Of a DNA stretch of 64,000 nucleotides, positions 24,701-35,700 are shown one piece after another (within the stretch, counting starts at the first letter, position 1; each line of letters starts with the position of its first letter). Under the pieces are notes generated by a model. The model did not search any database. It saw nothing but the letters and a program-made list of their open reading frames with translations, and had not been told where the DNA came from. The DNA is from Mytilus edulis (lineage: Eukaryota; Mollusca; Bivalvia; Mytilida; Mytilidae): NCBI RefSeq assembly GCF_963676685.1, contig NC_092345.1, positions 42,863,838-42,927,837 of the forward strand, in the 5' to 3' direction. A program made the translations under genes and the position numbers.

Positions 24701-24736
24701 TGCTATAAATGCTACAATATACGCCGAGGGTGACAT
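12740..24736 (-). CDS. Serine beta-lactamase-like hydrolase, membrane-anchored (435 aa, 8 exons)
   Basis: Exons in transcript order: 24736-24603, 21955-21761, 21411-21312, 20459-20354, 19216-19094, 16731-16547, 16144-15905, 12964-12740. Every junction has GT/AG signals, phases agree, and the total is 1308 nt including the stop. The ATG at 24736 is preceded in frame by TGA. Residues 6-18 or so (AYIVAFIAISLYY) form a hydrophobic signal anchor. The rest is a class C beta-lactamase/esterase-like domain (Pfam Beta-lactamase type): the nucleophile motif STTK at about 94-97, the tyrosine motif YHA at about 184, and HPGYGG at about 368 in place of the KTG box. This order and length match metazoan proteins named 'beta-lactamase domain-containing protein 2', related to nematode LACT proteins. 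The family is presumed to hydrolyse esters or amides; the natural substrate is not known from sequence. It is not the metallo-enzyme LACTB2. Introns hold many repeats. Confidence 0.9.
13185..13275 (+). repeat. Family C repeat fragment
   Basis: Carries 'agagaatggaaatgggga', 'gtgtcgaagagacaacaat' and 'agccacc', the 5' landmarks of family C. It lies in the last intron of the beta-lactamase-like gene. Confidence 0.7.
13950..14228 (+). repeat. Family A repeat copy in intron
   Basis: Landmarks 'ggagatgtggtataatgg', 'caacatgcaaag', 'ggctcctgacttaggac' and 'atatggcggggttaa' are in the family order. It is abutted directly by a second, diverged copy from 14235. Confidence 0.8.
14235..15560 (-). mobile_element. 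5'-truncated retroelement: decayed ORF C-terminus plus family A tail
   Basis: Read on the minus strand, about 15560-15290 encodes a broken but recognisable C-terminal stretch (HPKFYGNIVLKARKS, then PLNKLISKDY). It is followed by a 3' tail that is a family A copy (15120-14235; landmarks 'agatgtggtgtgagtgcc' and 'gtacggccttcaacac'). The same peptide pattern precedes the family C tail at 32285-33240. This links the dispersed repeats to the 3' ends of related retroelements. The ORF is interrupted and non-functional. It lies in the last intron of the beta-lactamase-like gene. Confidence 0.6.
17357..17466 (+). repeat. 30-bp minisatellite in a G/C-run-rich element
   Basis: Unit 'gtaagcgggatacgggaatc' + 'tgacaaaaca', starting at 17357, 17387, 17417 and 17447 with exact 30-bp spacing, about 3.6 copies. 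The surrounding 17105-17525 has a run of about 19 G and ends with 'cagccactgg', reminiscent of the CAGTGGC terminus of the MITE at 12007, but no matching left terminus was found. In-frame ORFs here are repeat artefacts. Confidence 0.85.
17621..17727. mobile_element. 107-bp near-perfect palindromic MITE with 9-bp target duplication
   Basis: Starts CAATCTAATTAAAAA and ends with the matching inverse TTTTTAATTAGATTG. The arms of about 50 bases pair almost completely (core 'cgctcccgttttctgatat') around a 7-base loop, 'gggaggg'. It is flanked by identical GATGCTTAT at 17612-17620 and 17728-17736. The 9-bp duplication suits Mutator-like or related transposases. It is in the fifth intron of the beta-lactamase-like gene. 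Confidence 0.9.
19335..19533. mobile_element. MITE with CTGTGGATTC termini
   Basis: Inverted ends 'ctgtggattcgttaatatt' and 'aaaataaatgaatccacag' carry a second paired block, 'gggtaccaattt' with 'aaattggtaccc'. The interior also contains 'cgtggctacaggtgaaccacg'. Length about 200 bp, no coding capacity; in the fourth intron of the beta-lactamase-like gene. Target duplication not clear. Confidence 0.7.
22710..23394. mobile_element. TTAA-flanked non-autonomous element (685 bp)
   Basis: TTAA at 22706-22709 and 23395-23398 bound a segment with inverted ends AGGGGCACTAGCT and AGCTAGTGCCCCT. The TTAA target and short termini suggest mobilisation by a piggyBac-type transposase, although the terminal bases are not the commonest for that group. 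The interior is AT-rich and non-coding. It is in the first intron of the beta-lactamase-like gene. Confidence 0.75.
23788..24232. mobile_element. Large imperfect palindrome (about 445 bp), foldback MITE
   Basis: The left arm (from 'aaattcaaaacagtgtggct') and the right arm (ending 'agccacactgttttgaattt') pair over about 200 bases each, with scattered mismatches. The centre near 24000 carries 'ttgatttatat' against 'atataaatcaa'. A matching target duplication was not found. It lies in the first intron of the beta-lactamase-like gene; if transcribed it would give a long hairpin RNA. Confidence 0.85.
24290..24382. mobile_element. Small palindromic MITE (about 93 bp)
   Basis: Arms 'gattctacggaagctgataa' and 'ttatcgcttctgtatgattc', with an inner 'gggccatt'/'aatggccc' pair and an AT-rich loop. 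It starts about 57 bases beyond the larger palindrome. Confidence 0.75.
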
Positions 24737-24739
24737 CCT

Positions 24740-26125
24740 TATTCAAGAGATCGGGGTCAGGAAATAGTACTTTACGTGATATTAAACATTTATCGTTTAA
24801 TATTTGCATAGATTATTTGAAAAGTAAACAATCTAGTATCACTCCCGAACGTCGAGGTTCAGAGTTAAAAGGCAAATATAATATTTTAAAAGTATATCAA
24901 CTCCATTTATGCATTCACTTATAATATATAGGTAAAATTTAAAAAAAAAACTATTCTGCAGGCGCTGTAAGAAAGAAAAAAAGTGGTATTCATATAAAGC
25001 AAATTATTTCCTATGCGTCTAAGGTAATCTATTCCTGGGGTATAAAACCTTTTTTTTTCCATAATTTCTGATCTACTCATTTATAACCTATTTTGATTAT
25101 TGCAATTTTTGGTTTGTAGGTAAGAATATTTGACACAGTAGATAACACTTGTATATAATGTTTATGAATTTATTTAACCTTTTTTTCAATTTTGAATCAA
25201 TATTTACACAACCTTTGATATGAGATTGTCATAATACAAAGTTATTTTTGGTATTTATGCAAACATTTCGCACATCTCGATCGTAATCCTTAAACATTGA
25301 AGGTATACTCCCGCTACTTGATGGCTTCTTCTTATTATATATCTTGTTATCCATGTCCGTCATTTCGCCATTATGTCCTCTCGTCTTTCGAAACGTCCTT
25401 CTGAAATCACACAGTTTTACGTACTTTTTTGTTATGCCTACATAATAATCTCAAATTTTTCAATATGCTGATATGTCATTTAATGATTCTTTAATCATAC
25501 TAAGCAGTCAGTCTTTTTTAGTTATATAACTCTTTAACTATTTCGGTTTTAATCATCCTTGACTTTCAAATATTCGGCTCTGAACGTTCCTGTTGAAAGT
25601 AAATCCAGAAAAGCGCTACGAACGCATGACATTTATCACGCATTGTTTTCAATTTTTATTGACAATATTTGCCCTTGTTGAACTATTTGTAGATATTGCT
25701 TTGCTAATCATTTTGTAAATCATGCCATGCTTTGTTTTTTTCCAATGAAAAGTTTCTCTTTATCTATTGTAGTTTTCAAAATTAGAATAAAAAAACAGTT
25801 AAAGCATCATTAGAGGCAATCAGTCTTGTATCAGGTCGACCAGCGGTTTTGTAATTCACAACGAAAAAACTATACACCAAATACCAAAAGACGTAGATGT
25901 AAGCTGATACTGGTCATTATACAATATTCAACAATGAGCAAACCAATACTCTACATTAAGATATAAAAGGCAACGACATGGACTATTGTTAAACACAAAT
26001 GAAACGATAAAACCCATGTCTGATTTAGACTTAGACAATAAGTACCATTAATTTATTACAGACAACAGCGAACGACTACCACTGAATCGCATGTTCCCGA
26101 CTTGGAACAGGTACTTAAAAGATCT
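24740..26125. other. Gene-less stretch upstream of the beta-lactamase-like gene
   Basis: Should contain the promoter and 5' untranslated region of the minus-strand gene starting at 24736, but I see no clear TATA box. A family-A-like remnant ('caatattcaacaatgagc') appears around 25885-26110. No exon was supported. Confidence 0.4.
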
Positions 26126-26130
26126 TAAAA

Positions 26131-27390
26131 CAAGAGACTCTCAAGAGCCTGAATCGCTCACCTGTAACTTTTTGGCTCAAATCTGTCATCAATGTTTTTT
26201 TTTGCGTTTCAATTATATTAATGAGTGGCTTAAAAATGCCATTTGACGTAGATGTGTTCATTGTATCTGTCATAATTTCTTCAAAAGCAAATAAATGCAT
26301 TTGACCCATATGTTCCATTTTATCCATATATATAGTGTCTATGTTTCTTGACGTAAAAGGAAATAAAATACAAAATAAATACTGGATTCATTTGAGAAGA
26401 TTTTTTAAGTTAAATACAAACGACTTGTGTAAAATTGTCATTGAAGGGCATTAACTCCTTAAGGGGTCAATTGATAATTTTGGTCATGTAAACTTTTTTG
26501 TAAATCTTACTTTGCTGAACATTATTGCTGTTTACAGTTCATATTTATCTATAATAATATTCAAGATAAATAAATAACAAAAAACGCAAAATTTCCTAAT
26601 AACCAATTTAGTTACAGCAACTCAACAATGGGTTGTTCGATTCGTCTGAAAATTTCAGGGCCGATAGATCTTGACCAATTAAACAATTCCACCCCATGTC
26701 AGATTTGCTCTAAAAGCGTTAGTTTTTTTATATAAGCCAAAAACAACATTTGACCCCTATGTTCTATTTTTAGCCATGACGGCCACATTCGTCGATGGAT
26801 CAAAACTTTGGATACAATTTATAACTTGACTAGATACCATAAGGAACATACTGTTAAAGTTTGAAGGTATTTGGCCTAGTAGTTTTAGAGGAGAAGAATT
26901 TTAAATGTTAGCAAACTTGATGAACAAATTGTGTAAAATTGTCTTTAAAGGGCAATAACTCATTCAGGGGTCAATTGAAAATTTTGGTCAATTAACTTTT
27001 TTGTAGATCTGACTTTGATGAACATTATTACTTTTTACAGTTTACATCTATCTATAATAATAACCAAAAACTTCAAAATTTCCTTAAAACTACCAATTTA
27101 GTGGCAGCAACCCAACAATGGATTGTTCGATTTGTCTGAAAATTTCAGGGCTGATAGATTTTGGCCAATTGAACAATTTTACCCCACGTCATCGTTGCTT
27201 TAATGGCGGCCATGTTTGTCGATTGATCAACACTTAGGATACAAATTATGAACAAGATAACCTTAGAAACATTCAGTTAAAGTTTGAAGGTATTTGGCCC
27301 AAAATTTCAGAGGAGAAGATTTTTGAAATAGTTTACGACGACGACGACAGACGACGACGGACGCCAAGTCATGGGCCCCGGTGAGCTAAA
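26131..27390. repeat. Dispersed repeat family D, two diverged internal units
   Basis: Opens with 'caagagcctgaatcgctcac' and closes with 'acgccaagtcatgggccccg' + 'gtgagc'. Inside, a unit containing 'tcaggg(c)cgatag', 'acccaacaatgg' and 'ggcggccatgtttgtcg' occurs twice or more with divergence (for example 'gggttgttcgattcgtctg' at 26630 and 'ggattgttcgatttgtctg' at 27120). The end matches the copy at window start. No coding capacity. Confidence 0.75.
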
Positions 27391-27405
27391 TAGTGAGCGG
27401 TAGTG

Positions 27406-27634
27406 AGGCCCCTCATGGGGGGGGGGGGGGTCCTAGTAATCACATAATCACCATTTTTTTCCAATATAATCACATAATCATTAAATATTTGCTTATCTTT
27501 AGTAATCAAATAATCATAAACTAAAAATACAGTCCTAGGTAATCAAATAATCATGAAATATTTGGCTAAATAATCAAATAATCATTAAAAAAACGGCCAA
27601 GTAATCACATAATCAAAAACCCCATGAGGGCCCT
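27406..27634. mobile_element. hAT-like MITE (229 bp) with 8-bp target duplication
   Basis: Ends AGGCCCCTCATGGGG and CCCCATGAGGGCCCT are inverted repeats with one mismatch. CGGTAGTG flanks both sides (27398-27405 and 27635-27642), an 8-bp duplication typical of hAT transposition. A poly-G run follows the left end. The interior is built from repeats of 'taatca(c/a)ataatca', about eight copies, possibly transposase sites or simple expansion. Confidence 0.9.
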
Positions 27635-27654
27635 CGGTAGTGTAGGGAGTAAAT

Positions 27655-27835
27655 ATGCGTATTGTTTTTCGTTTGTTTTTCTACATTGACTAGAGGTAAA
27701 GGGGAGGGTTGAGATAAACATGTTTAACCCGGTGCATTTTTTGCTCTTGTCCCAAGTCAGGAGCCTCTGGCCTTTGTTAGTCTTGTATGATTTTTAATTT
27801 TAGTTTCTTGTGTATAATTTGGAATTTAGTATTAC
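27655..27835 (-). repeat. Family C repeat fragment, reverse
   Basis: Reads 'gcgtattg', 'ctacattgactagaggtaaa', 'ggagggttgaga', 'cccaagtcaggagcctctgg' and 'ctttgttagtcttgtatga' in the family C antisense order. Confidence 0.8.
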
Positions 27836-28489
27836 CTCCATTGACAGTAGATTTTTTTTAGTAATTCTATATTTGATGATTTACACGAAAATTCTCAAAG
27901 ATGAAAATGTTCTTTTGTTTTAAATTTTCATAGCAATCTAAGTTAGAAACTTCCAGGAAAAGGAAATTTAAATATGAGTTGTTGAGTCAACATATTTTTA
28001 CTTAAACATGCTTTACCGTAGTTAAAAAGACAAATAACGAACGTTTGTGTAATTTCTAATAGTTTGTAGTGGTCCTTTTGCTAATCAGAGGGATACAGAC
28101 ACGTTCAGATGGTGTTTGTTTGGTTTTTTTTTTAACAATTCAAGCTATATGTTTTAGTTTTATTTGTGTTGTATGGTTTCATAAAACTAATCGACGTTAT
28201 ATTTACCCATATGTGTTTTACCAGGTCATGAGTATTTCCAAAGATTTCAAAGATATGTCTAAAACATGAAATTTCTGTAAGAACATACAGATATAAACCA
28301 GGACAACAACTGACGAAGTCCCTGGCTCTATAATAGCACAATAACAGTTGTTGTGAATGAACCTTTTTTTTTTAATAACAAGCTAGTCTTAAGCTTCCAT
28401 TTCAAGCCAGTGAAAGGAAACAAAAGTAGAGAGAAAGTACAAGTTGATACGAAGTTGAGAAAAACTCAATAATATGTGTACTTCAAACG

Positions 28490-28620
28490 AGTTTCCGCGT
28501 GCGATAGTTTCTCGCTACATTGAAGACTCATTGGTGGCCTTCGTCTGTTGTCTGCTCTATGGTCGGGTTGTTGTCGCTTTGACACATTCCCCATTTCCAT
28601 TCTCAATTTTATCTAACTTT
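28490..28620 (-). repeat. Family C repeat fragment, reverse
   Basis: Contains 'tttctcgctacattgaagac', 'ggtcgggttgttgtcgcttt' and 'acattccccatttccattct', the 5' end of family C read in antisense. Confidence 0.8.
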
Positions 28621-28639
28621 AAGTTGGACAACTAATAGC

Positions 28640-28925
28640 AGTGTAAAAAAGAATGCGTCCGTAATACACGGATGCCTCATCCGCACTATAATTTTCTATG
28701 TTCAGTAGACCGTGAAAATGGGGTATTTTTTTTTTAATTTGGCATTAAAATTAGAAAGATCATATCATAGGGAACATGTGAACTAAGCTTCAAGTTGAGT
28801 GGACTTCAACTTCATCAAAAACTACCTCCACCAAAAACTTTAACCTGAAGCGTGACAGACGGACGAACAAACGCTAAGACCAGAAAATATGATGCCCATA
28901 AATGGAGCAAATGGGGCATAAAAAT
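28640..28925. repeat. Dispersed repeat family E copy
   Basis: Shares, in inverse orientation, the landmarks of the copy at 42418-42670: 'ttttctatgttcag', 'ttagaaagatcatatcatag' + 'ggaacatg', 'tttaacctgaagcg' and a 'gacggacgaac' tract. Confidence 0.7.
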
Positions 28926-29029
28926 GCACGTAGTTACTAAAAGCTAACTCAAAAAATAGTTTTGTCGATAAAGAAAACCACTGATAAGTTCACCTTTAAG
29001 CCTTTTAAACTTTCTGTTTATTTCGAGCG

Positions 29030-29100
29030 CCACTGATGATTCTTTGTAGACGAAATGCACGTCTGGTGTACAAATGTATATGCTTGTTATCTTTGATGGC
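29030..29100 (+). repeat. Family B repeat fragment
   Basis: Carries 'gagcgccactgatgattc', 'gtagacgaaatgcacgtctg' and 'ttatctttgatggcg', a diverged family B end. Confidence 0.65.
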
Positions 29101-29573
29101 GTTTTTGTCTAATTGGAACCAAACTTTTCTTGGAACTTAGCATAGAATGTTAATGCGAATTCTCGTCTTACTCTCAATATGCAAATGCACTGAAACTTTA
29201 AGCTAATTAAGTCGTTCGAGATAAATTTCAAACAGCCACTCTTGTTGAACATATTAAGGGCTTCCACTGGTTAACATAGTATGTCCATTACCGGCCTATG
29301 TTACATGTATGATAGAAAAGTACAAAAGAATCATTCAACTTTTTTTGTTCGTTTTATTTTGTTTGATTGTTTTATTTTGTTGTATTTGCTTGTTGCTTTA
29401 AAGACGTAATTCTAAATTATCCAAGTTAACTCTTCTTTCCCTGGAAAGGTCCTTGGTTTTAATTCAATTAACGGGTATCTGGTTTTCATGATTCCTTTTT
29501 TTATGGAAAGGTAACATTCACAATGGGAAGTGTTAATATAATAAAGCAATTCTTCAGAAAAGTTTATATGAAT

Positions 29574-29579
29574 TTTATT
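29574..29579 (-). terminator. Candidate polyadenylation signal of the VWA/chitin-binding gene
   Basis: AATAAA on the minus strand, about 190 bases past the stop codon at 29770-29772. Confidence 0.4.
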
Positions 29580-29769
29580 CTTTCAACACAAAATGCACAA
29601 TTCATTATGTAGACATCTCTTTGTGAACACAATCACAACATTTACGAATTGACATCCATATACGGGAGTAAATGTGAATATTTACGACTTTCCTTAAATT
29701 GAATGTTTATCTATTCATATATCAGGTTTCATGTAAAAAGTGTTTATAGATAATATGAGTATATTTCTG

Positions 29770-32700
29770 TTACTTTCCAACAACTGGGGGTGGGGCACTG
29801 AATATCACGCCTCTTGGAATACATTGTAAAATTGGTTGACTCCAGATAAAGTTTTTAGGGCAGGTCTTCTCGAATGCATCTCCGAAATCATCGCAATGAA
29901 TGTATTTTGTTTTTTCTGGTAATGGATAATAGAAGAGTTTTGGAATAGTATTGCATGGGTTACTGCCGCCACTGTAAACGCCCTTTGTAGGATCGACGAC
30001 GACTTGTCTGTAGAGGCAGGTCAAGGTTCTCTGGTCCCAATAATGGTGGGAATCACAACTCTTAACAACGGCTACGTAAGGGAGATTGTAACACTCAATA
30101 AACAACTGGTTGTTTCCTGGGTATTCGAAAAAGTATAGGCCGAGTGCAAGATTCTGTGGTGTACACGGGTTCTTTGGGGTACCAGTTGGCACTACAACAC
30201 CTGCAATATAATAAATTAGTTTAAACTATGTAACGTTGGTGTGAATCCTTACTGAAATTCATATTTCTAAAAATCACGAAAATCTCACTAAAAACGTTCA
30301 GGTATCAAATTTAAAAAATAAAATTTCAGTAAACTATTTTGACAGATAACAATTAGAACAAAAGTATACATGAATATGTCTTTTGGTCAGATTGTGATTC
30401 ATAAAATTGATATCTGATTGAAAGTAAAAATATACAATCAAACTCATTTAATCATACAATGTATGTATCTCTTGTACATCAAATTAAAAAAAATAACTGA
30501 TTGCAAGAAACTAATCTGACTGCAAGGAAACTGTGTACTTTATTTTGTAAACGGAAGTCAAATAGACCATTGATGGAAAGAAAGCTTTCGCTTGTATACT
30601 AATATATGGACGTGTCATTGGGTGTTATACTATGATCCTCCTAGAGTAAAACAAATATTGACATGAACAATGTATGATTTGAGGCAAGGAGTTGCCATCT
30701 CTTTGGAATAAGAGCCCTGGCGCCCAACATCTGAAAAGGCATCAGACTTCGAAGTTATCTCGGACTAGGATTGGAGTCGCTCAAGTGTGGTGTTTTATAT
30801 ACCGATGTTTGCCGTTTCGTCGTTTTGGTGTTGGTTACGGTTTTGTCCGTTTTTCTTTGAATAATGGATTCTAATTGCCCATCTCGGCATCTTCTGACTT
30901 TTTAAAATGAACTGGTAACTGGTTCGTTAAATACACAATGGTTTTACATATTATTTTGGTTTTTGTACTAACCTGTTGGAACTGCGGTGGTTGGTACGGG
31001 GGTAAGAGTGGACGTCAGTGGCATAGAAGTGGTTGTTATTGGAGTCAACAACAGTCTTCCGGGAATACAACGTAGTACATTGGAGTCAAAGATAGAATCC
31101 AGAGGACAAAGAACAATAAAGTAGTGACCTTGACCATCACAGAATATAAATCTATCATTTCTTTCTGGGAAGACAAAGAACTCTGGGATGGCATTGCATA
31201 AACCAAGGTAATTGTTCCTTCCTAAAAGCAAAAAGAGGATATATATCAAACATATTAAGGATGAAGTAAATTCATTACATTTGACAAACTTATCATAGCA
31301 TATTTTTAAATAAAAGGGTAAGCAAATGAAAAGAAGAAAAAAAAATCCATGCATTTACATTTCATTTCAAATCAATAGCGGTTATGTAAAATACCAACAT
31401 CGTTAACTCGAAGCGCTTTTCTGGATAAAAATTCATTCAAAATAAGACAGGTCAAAAATTTATTAATACATGTCCATTGAATATTATGTCATGCAAATTG
31501 AAATAATTTACAAGTAGGCTGATAAATATGGTATGTTGGTAACCGATAACTAACATAATAAAATAAAGTTTTGGCGTTTTCTTTTCTTCTGCATGAAAAA
31601 AAAATGCAATTTCATTCAAGGACTGCAATTTATACTTATTAAACAACTAAATGAATCGAAGTCGGTTCACATTTTTTGTGCTGACATGAATTGTCATTGA
31701 TATGTTTATATTTATAAATTTACTGTTTACAAAATTTAGAATTTTTTGAAATACTAAGGCTTTTCTACCTCAGACATAGATAACCTTAGCTGAATTTGGC
31801 AACACTTTTAGGAATTTTGGTCCTCAATGCTCTTCAACTTCGTACTTTATTTGGCCTTTTTAACTTTTTTGGATTCGAGCGTCACTGATGAGTCTTTAGT
31901 AGACGAAACGCGCGTCTGGCGTATATACAAATTAGTCCTGATATCTATGATGCGTTTATTTACAGCAAAATGCCTTGAGTGTGTAGGTAAAGGTATTATT
32001 GGTTGTTAGTTTGCTTGTTAGTTTGCTTGTTAAGCTGAACCGTGAAATCATTATAAGGTTAACTATACTACCCTCTCTTGAAGTAGCCTAGTCCTACAGA
32101 CAGATACATTGGTTATCTGTCGAACTAGTCTACTATTAAAGGAGGGTTAAACTTCGATTAATTTAGTTGTTTAATTAAGTAGAAATTAGCTATAAAGATG
32201 CGACTGAACAAACGAATACGACTGTTCACAAATCGAAAAAAATATTTTCTTCCTAACGATGACCGATGACCCTTTCACGACATGTAAGATAAAATTGAGA
32301 ATGGAAATGGGGAATGTGTCAAAGAAACAACAACCCGACCAAATAAAATACAACAGCAGAGGGCCACCAACAGGTCTTCAATGTAGCGAGAAATTCCAGC
32401 ACCCGGAGGCGTCCTTCAGCTGGCCCCTAAACAAATATATACTAGTCCAGTGATAATGAACGCCATACTAATTTCCATATTGTACACAAGAAACTAAAAT
32501 TAAAATAAAACAAGACTAACAAAGGCCAGAGGCTCCTGACTTGGGACAGGCGCAAAAATGCGGCGGGGTTAAACATGTTTGTGAGATCTCAACCCTCCCC
32601 CTATACCTCTAACCAATGTAGAAAAGTAAACGCATAACAATACGCACATTAAAATTCAGTTCAAGAGGAGTCCGAATCTGATGTCAGAAGATGTAACCAA

Positions 32701-35700
32701 AGAAAATAAACAAAATGACAATAATACATAAATAACAACAGACTACTAGCAGTTAACTGACATGCCAGCTCCAGACTTCAATTAAACTGACTGAAAGATT
32801 ATGATTTCATCATATGAACATCAGGCACAATCCTTCCCGTTAGGGGTTTAGTATCATACCATCATAACATATATGAGAAGAACATAACCCGTGTCATGCC
32901 AACAACTGTTTTTAGAATAAATGTGTTTAGTTCCGATGCAAAGACCTTATCAGTGACTCAACATTAACGCCAAAATATGCAATCTTTAATGACTTGACAA
33001 CAGTATCGTAATTATATCCCTTCTTAATAAGTCTATTCAAAGGTTTTGTAAGTTTCTGAGGTGAATACTGACACCTTTGTGCTTTATAAAGAATATTTCC
33101 ATAAAAAATTGGATGTGAAATACCTTAACGTATTAGAAGTCTGCATGTTGAACTATATTCACGAATGATGTCTTTATACCGATGATAAAATTTAGTAAAT
33201 GTTTTGACTAGTTTGTGATATCGAAAACCCTGGTGTAATAATTTTTTTTTTTTTTTTTTTTAGATACCTGGTTGAAGAATAAGCTGGTAAGGACTTTTTT
33301 GTAATATATAACTTACCTGGTGGACGAATAAGGTAGGGACTTTTCTGTAATGTTTCTGCTGTACAGTTCTGACATAAGTAACTTACCTGGTGGAAGAATA
33401 AGGTAAGGACTTTTCTGTAATGTTTCTGCTGTACAGTTCTGAATGATGTTATCTTCTATGCATAGTAAGTGCACATCTGAAAAAAATCCAATTAAAAGTT
33501 TCAGACTTGTATCTCAATATGTTGCAATAATAGGACCGACTCCCACAGTATTTATTTAAACAGCAGTGGAATTCTAAAATATCTTTAAATAACAGTAGAC
33601 CTATTGCATATTCATCTGAAGGTATTATATTTTAGTTTGAAAATCTAACCAAAAGATGCTTTCTGGGTTTTTTTTCCAAACCGAAATGCTTCTGATTTAG
33701 TCGGAAAGAATGGCTAGAAAGCTTAATGTTTAAATGCAATGCAAACTAACCATCACATCGTGTCCATACAACGCAAAACTAAAACCAAAAGCGCAATTTT
33801 CCAGCCATCTCTGAAGCTAAAACTGTCGCACAAATTCTAAGAAATGTGTGGTCTTTTAAAATGAGGTTGTGCTAATCAACTTGTTGCAACAATTTCCCTG
33901 TTTTCCTTAATCAGTGTTATTTTGACGATTTAAATGACCTTTTTAAACATAAAAAAAAAAGATTTTTGGAAAAACTATCATGAAATATATACATGTATAT
34001 TGAAAAATAACTGTAGAATGTTTGTATAAGTCTTACTTTTGTGGGCCATCATTCCTTGCTCAACATTAACTGTGAAATTTGTCTTGCAAGAAACTGCTTT
34101 GTTGCTGACAAATGCTAGGGAAACTGCTTTATCTCCTTTAATAAAGAAGGAGGTAGACGCACTGAGTGTTGCTAGGGAATTGAAATCATTGATAATGGCG
34201 TTAGGATTTGAAGTTGCAAGGGATCCATACACATTGACCTGTCCTTCATCAACCATAACCTGTTAAAGATAAATGACATTTATACGTATGGTATATACTA
34301 ATTTTGATTGTTAAATAATTACTATAGTATAGAATATTGAGATATATCTTGGAATTTCTGGGTAGCAAAAATTAAGTTTTTTTTTTAATTATGTAAATTT
34401 ATCTCGAGGAGTTTATTAAAATTTGTTCATTATTGTTCCTTGAAATCAAAGAGCAGTTTGTTCAACAATAAGAATAAAAAAAAAACGTATGGTATAGTTT
34501 GCCATAAAAGATTCTGATATGAAAATTGTTAGTAATTCAAGTTAGAAAACTAACGGCAATTATGTTTAACAAAATAATATACGAATACCAAAATGACATG
34601 CATTAACTAACGAAAACCACTGTACTACAGGCCCCCTAACTTGAATCAACATTACATATGCTGTGATGATTATCATAATTATCTTAATATTATCAAAATG
34701 CTTACTGTGACAGTTGTACCGGCTTTTACATTTGGTAAAATTTGAACAGCAACATCACTATTACATCCGTAAACGTATTTGTTTGGCGTTAATACTGCTG
34801 GGGCTAAAAGAAAAAAAAGATTATAGTATTTATCATCATGTGTATTTCAGTTTTATATATAAAGAAGATGAAACATGAAACGTGATTTACTTTGCTGACA
34901 AATAAACTACAAGGAAAATTCAAAACGGAAAGTCACTTATCAAATGGCAAAATATAAAGCTCAAGCCAGAGTCTCTGCTCAAACACATTAAACGAATGGA
35001 AAACACATCTTTTGAAAGTATTGATGTCGTCATATAGTATACATGACTATTGACGCCCTCTTGTGTCCATCAAGGACAAATTCACTGGCTGGTGTTCAAT
35101 AAAATCAAATATAAATATGAAAAATATATAAACTGAGGATTTGTATTGCTTGATTACATCTACTTAAACTTACTAATGCAAGATTTTGCTGTTATATCAA
35201 TAACATTGTTTGGTTCTTCTAAACGTGCTATACGTGTCTTCATTTTAAACTATAGATAACACGAGTTACTAATTTTGCAAGAAAACTATACCTAAAGATA
35301 TTCCTTATTGTTATAACGCTAACAATGAACTTTTAGATAATCTTACATCTATGTAAGAACCTTTGACGTATCGTCTTATAGCAAACTTTGCTCAACTAAA
35401 TAAAGGCAACAGTAGTATACCGCTACTCATAAATAGATAGAATAAATTAAACAACTCCGGAGTAACAAGTCAATGAATAATGAAAATTACCTTTGCATGA
35501 CACCTGTTCTATTTCTGCTTTCAAAGAATCTAAGTCGGCAAATGAATTCAGAATTTGGACATGTGTGCATGTAGGTTGACTAGCGACTGCATTCAATTCT
35601 CTCTGAAAATATTAAATTGTAACAACATTATTGATTTTTTTTATTAACTTTTAACTTTTGTATTACATTTAAAGGCAATACTGCTTATGAGTTTGTCTTT

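Noticed and set aside
30692-30874. 60-aa forward ORF with KSPGAQHLKRHQTSKLSR
   Set aside because: Opposite strand in an intron of the VWA/chitin-binding gene; it matches no family and probably reflects a dispersed repeat.
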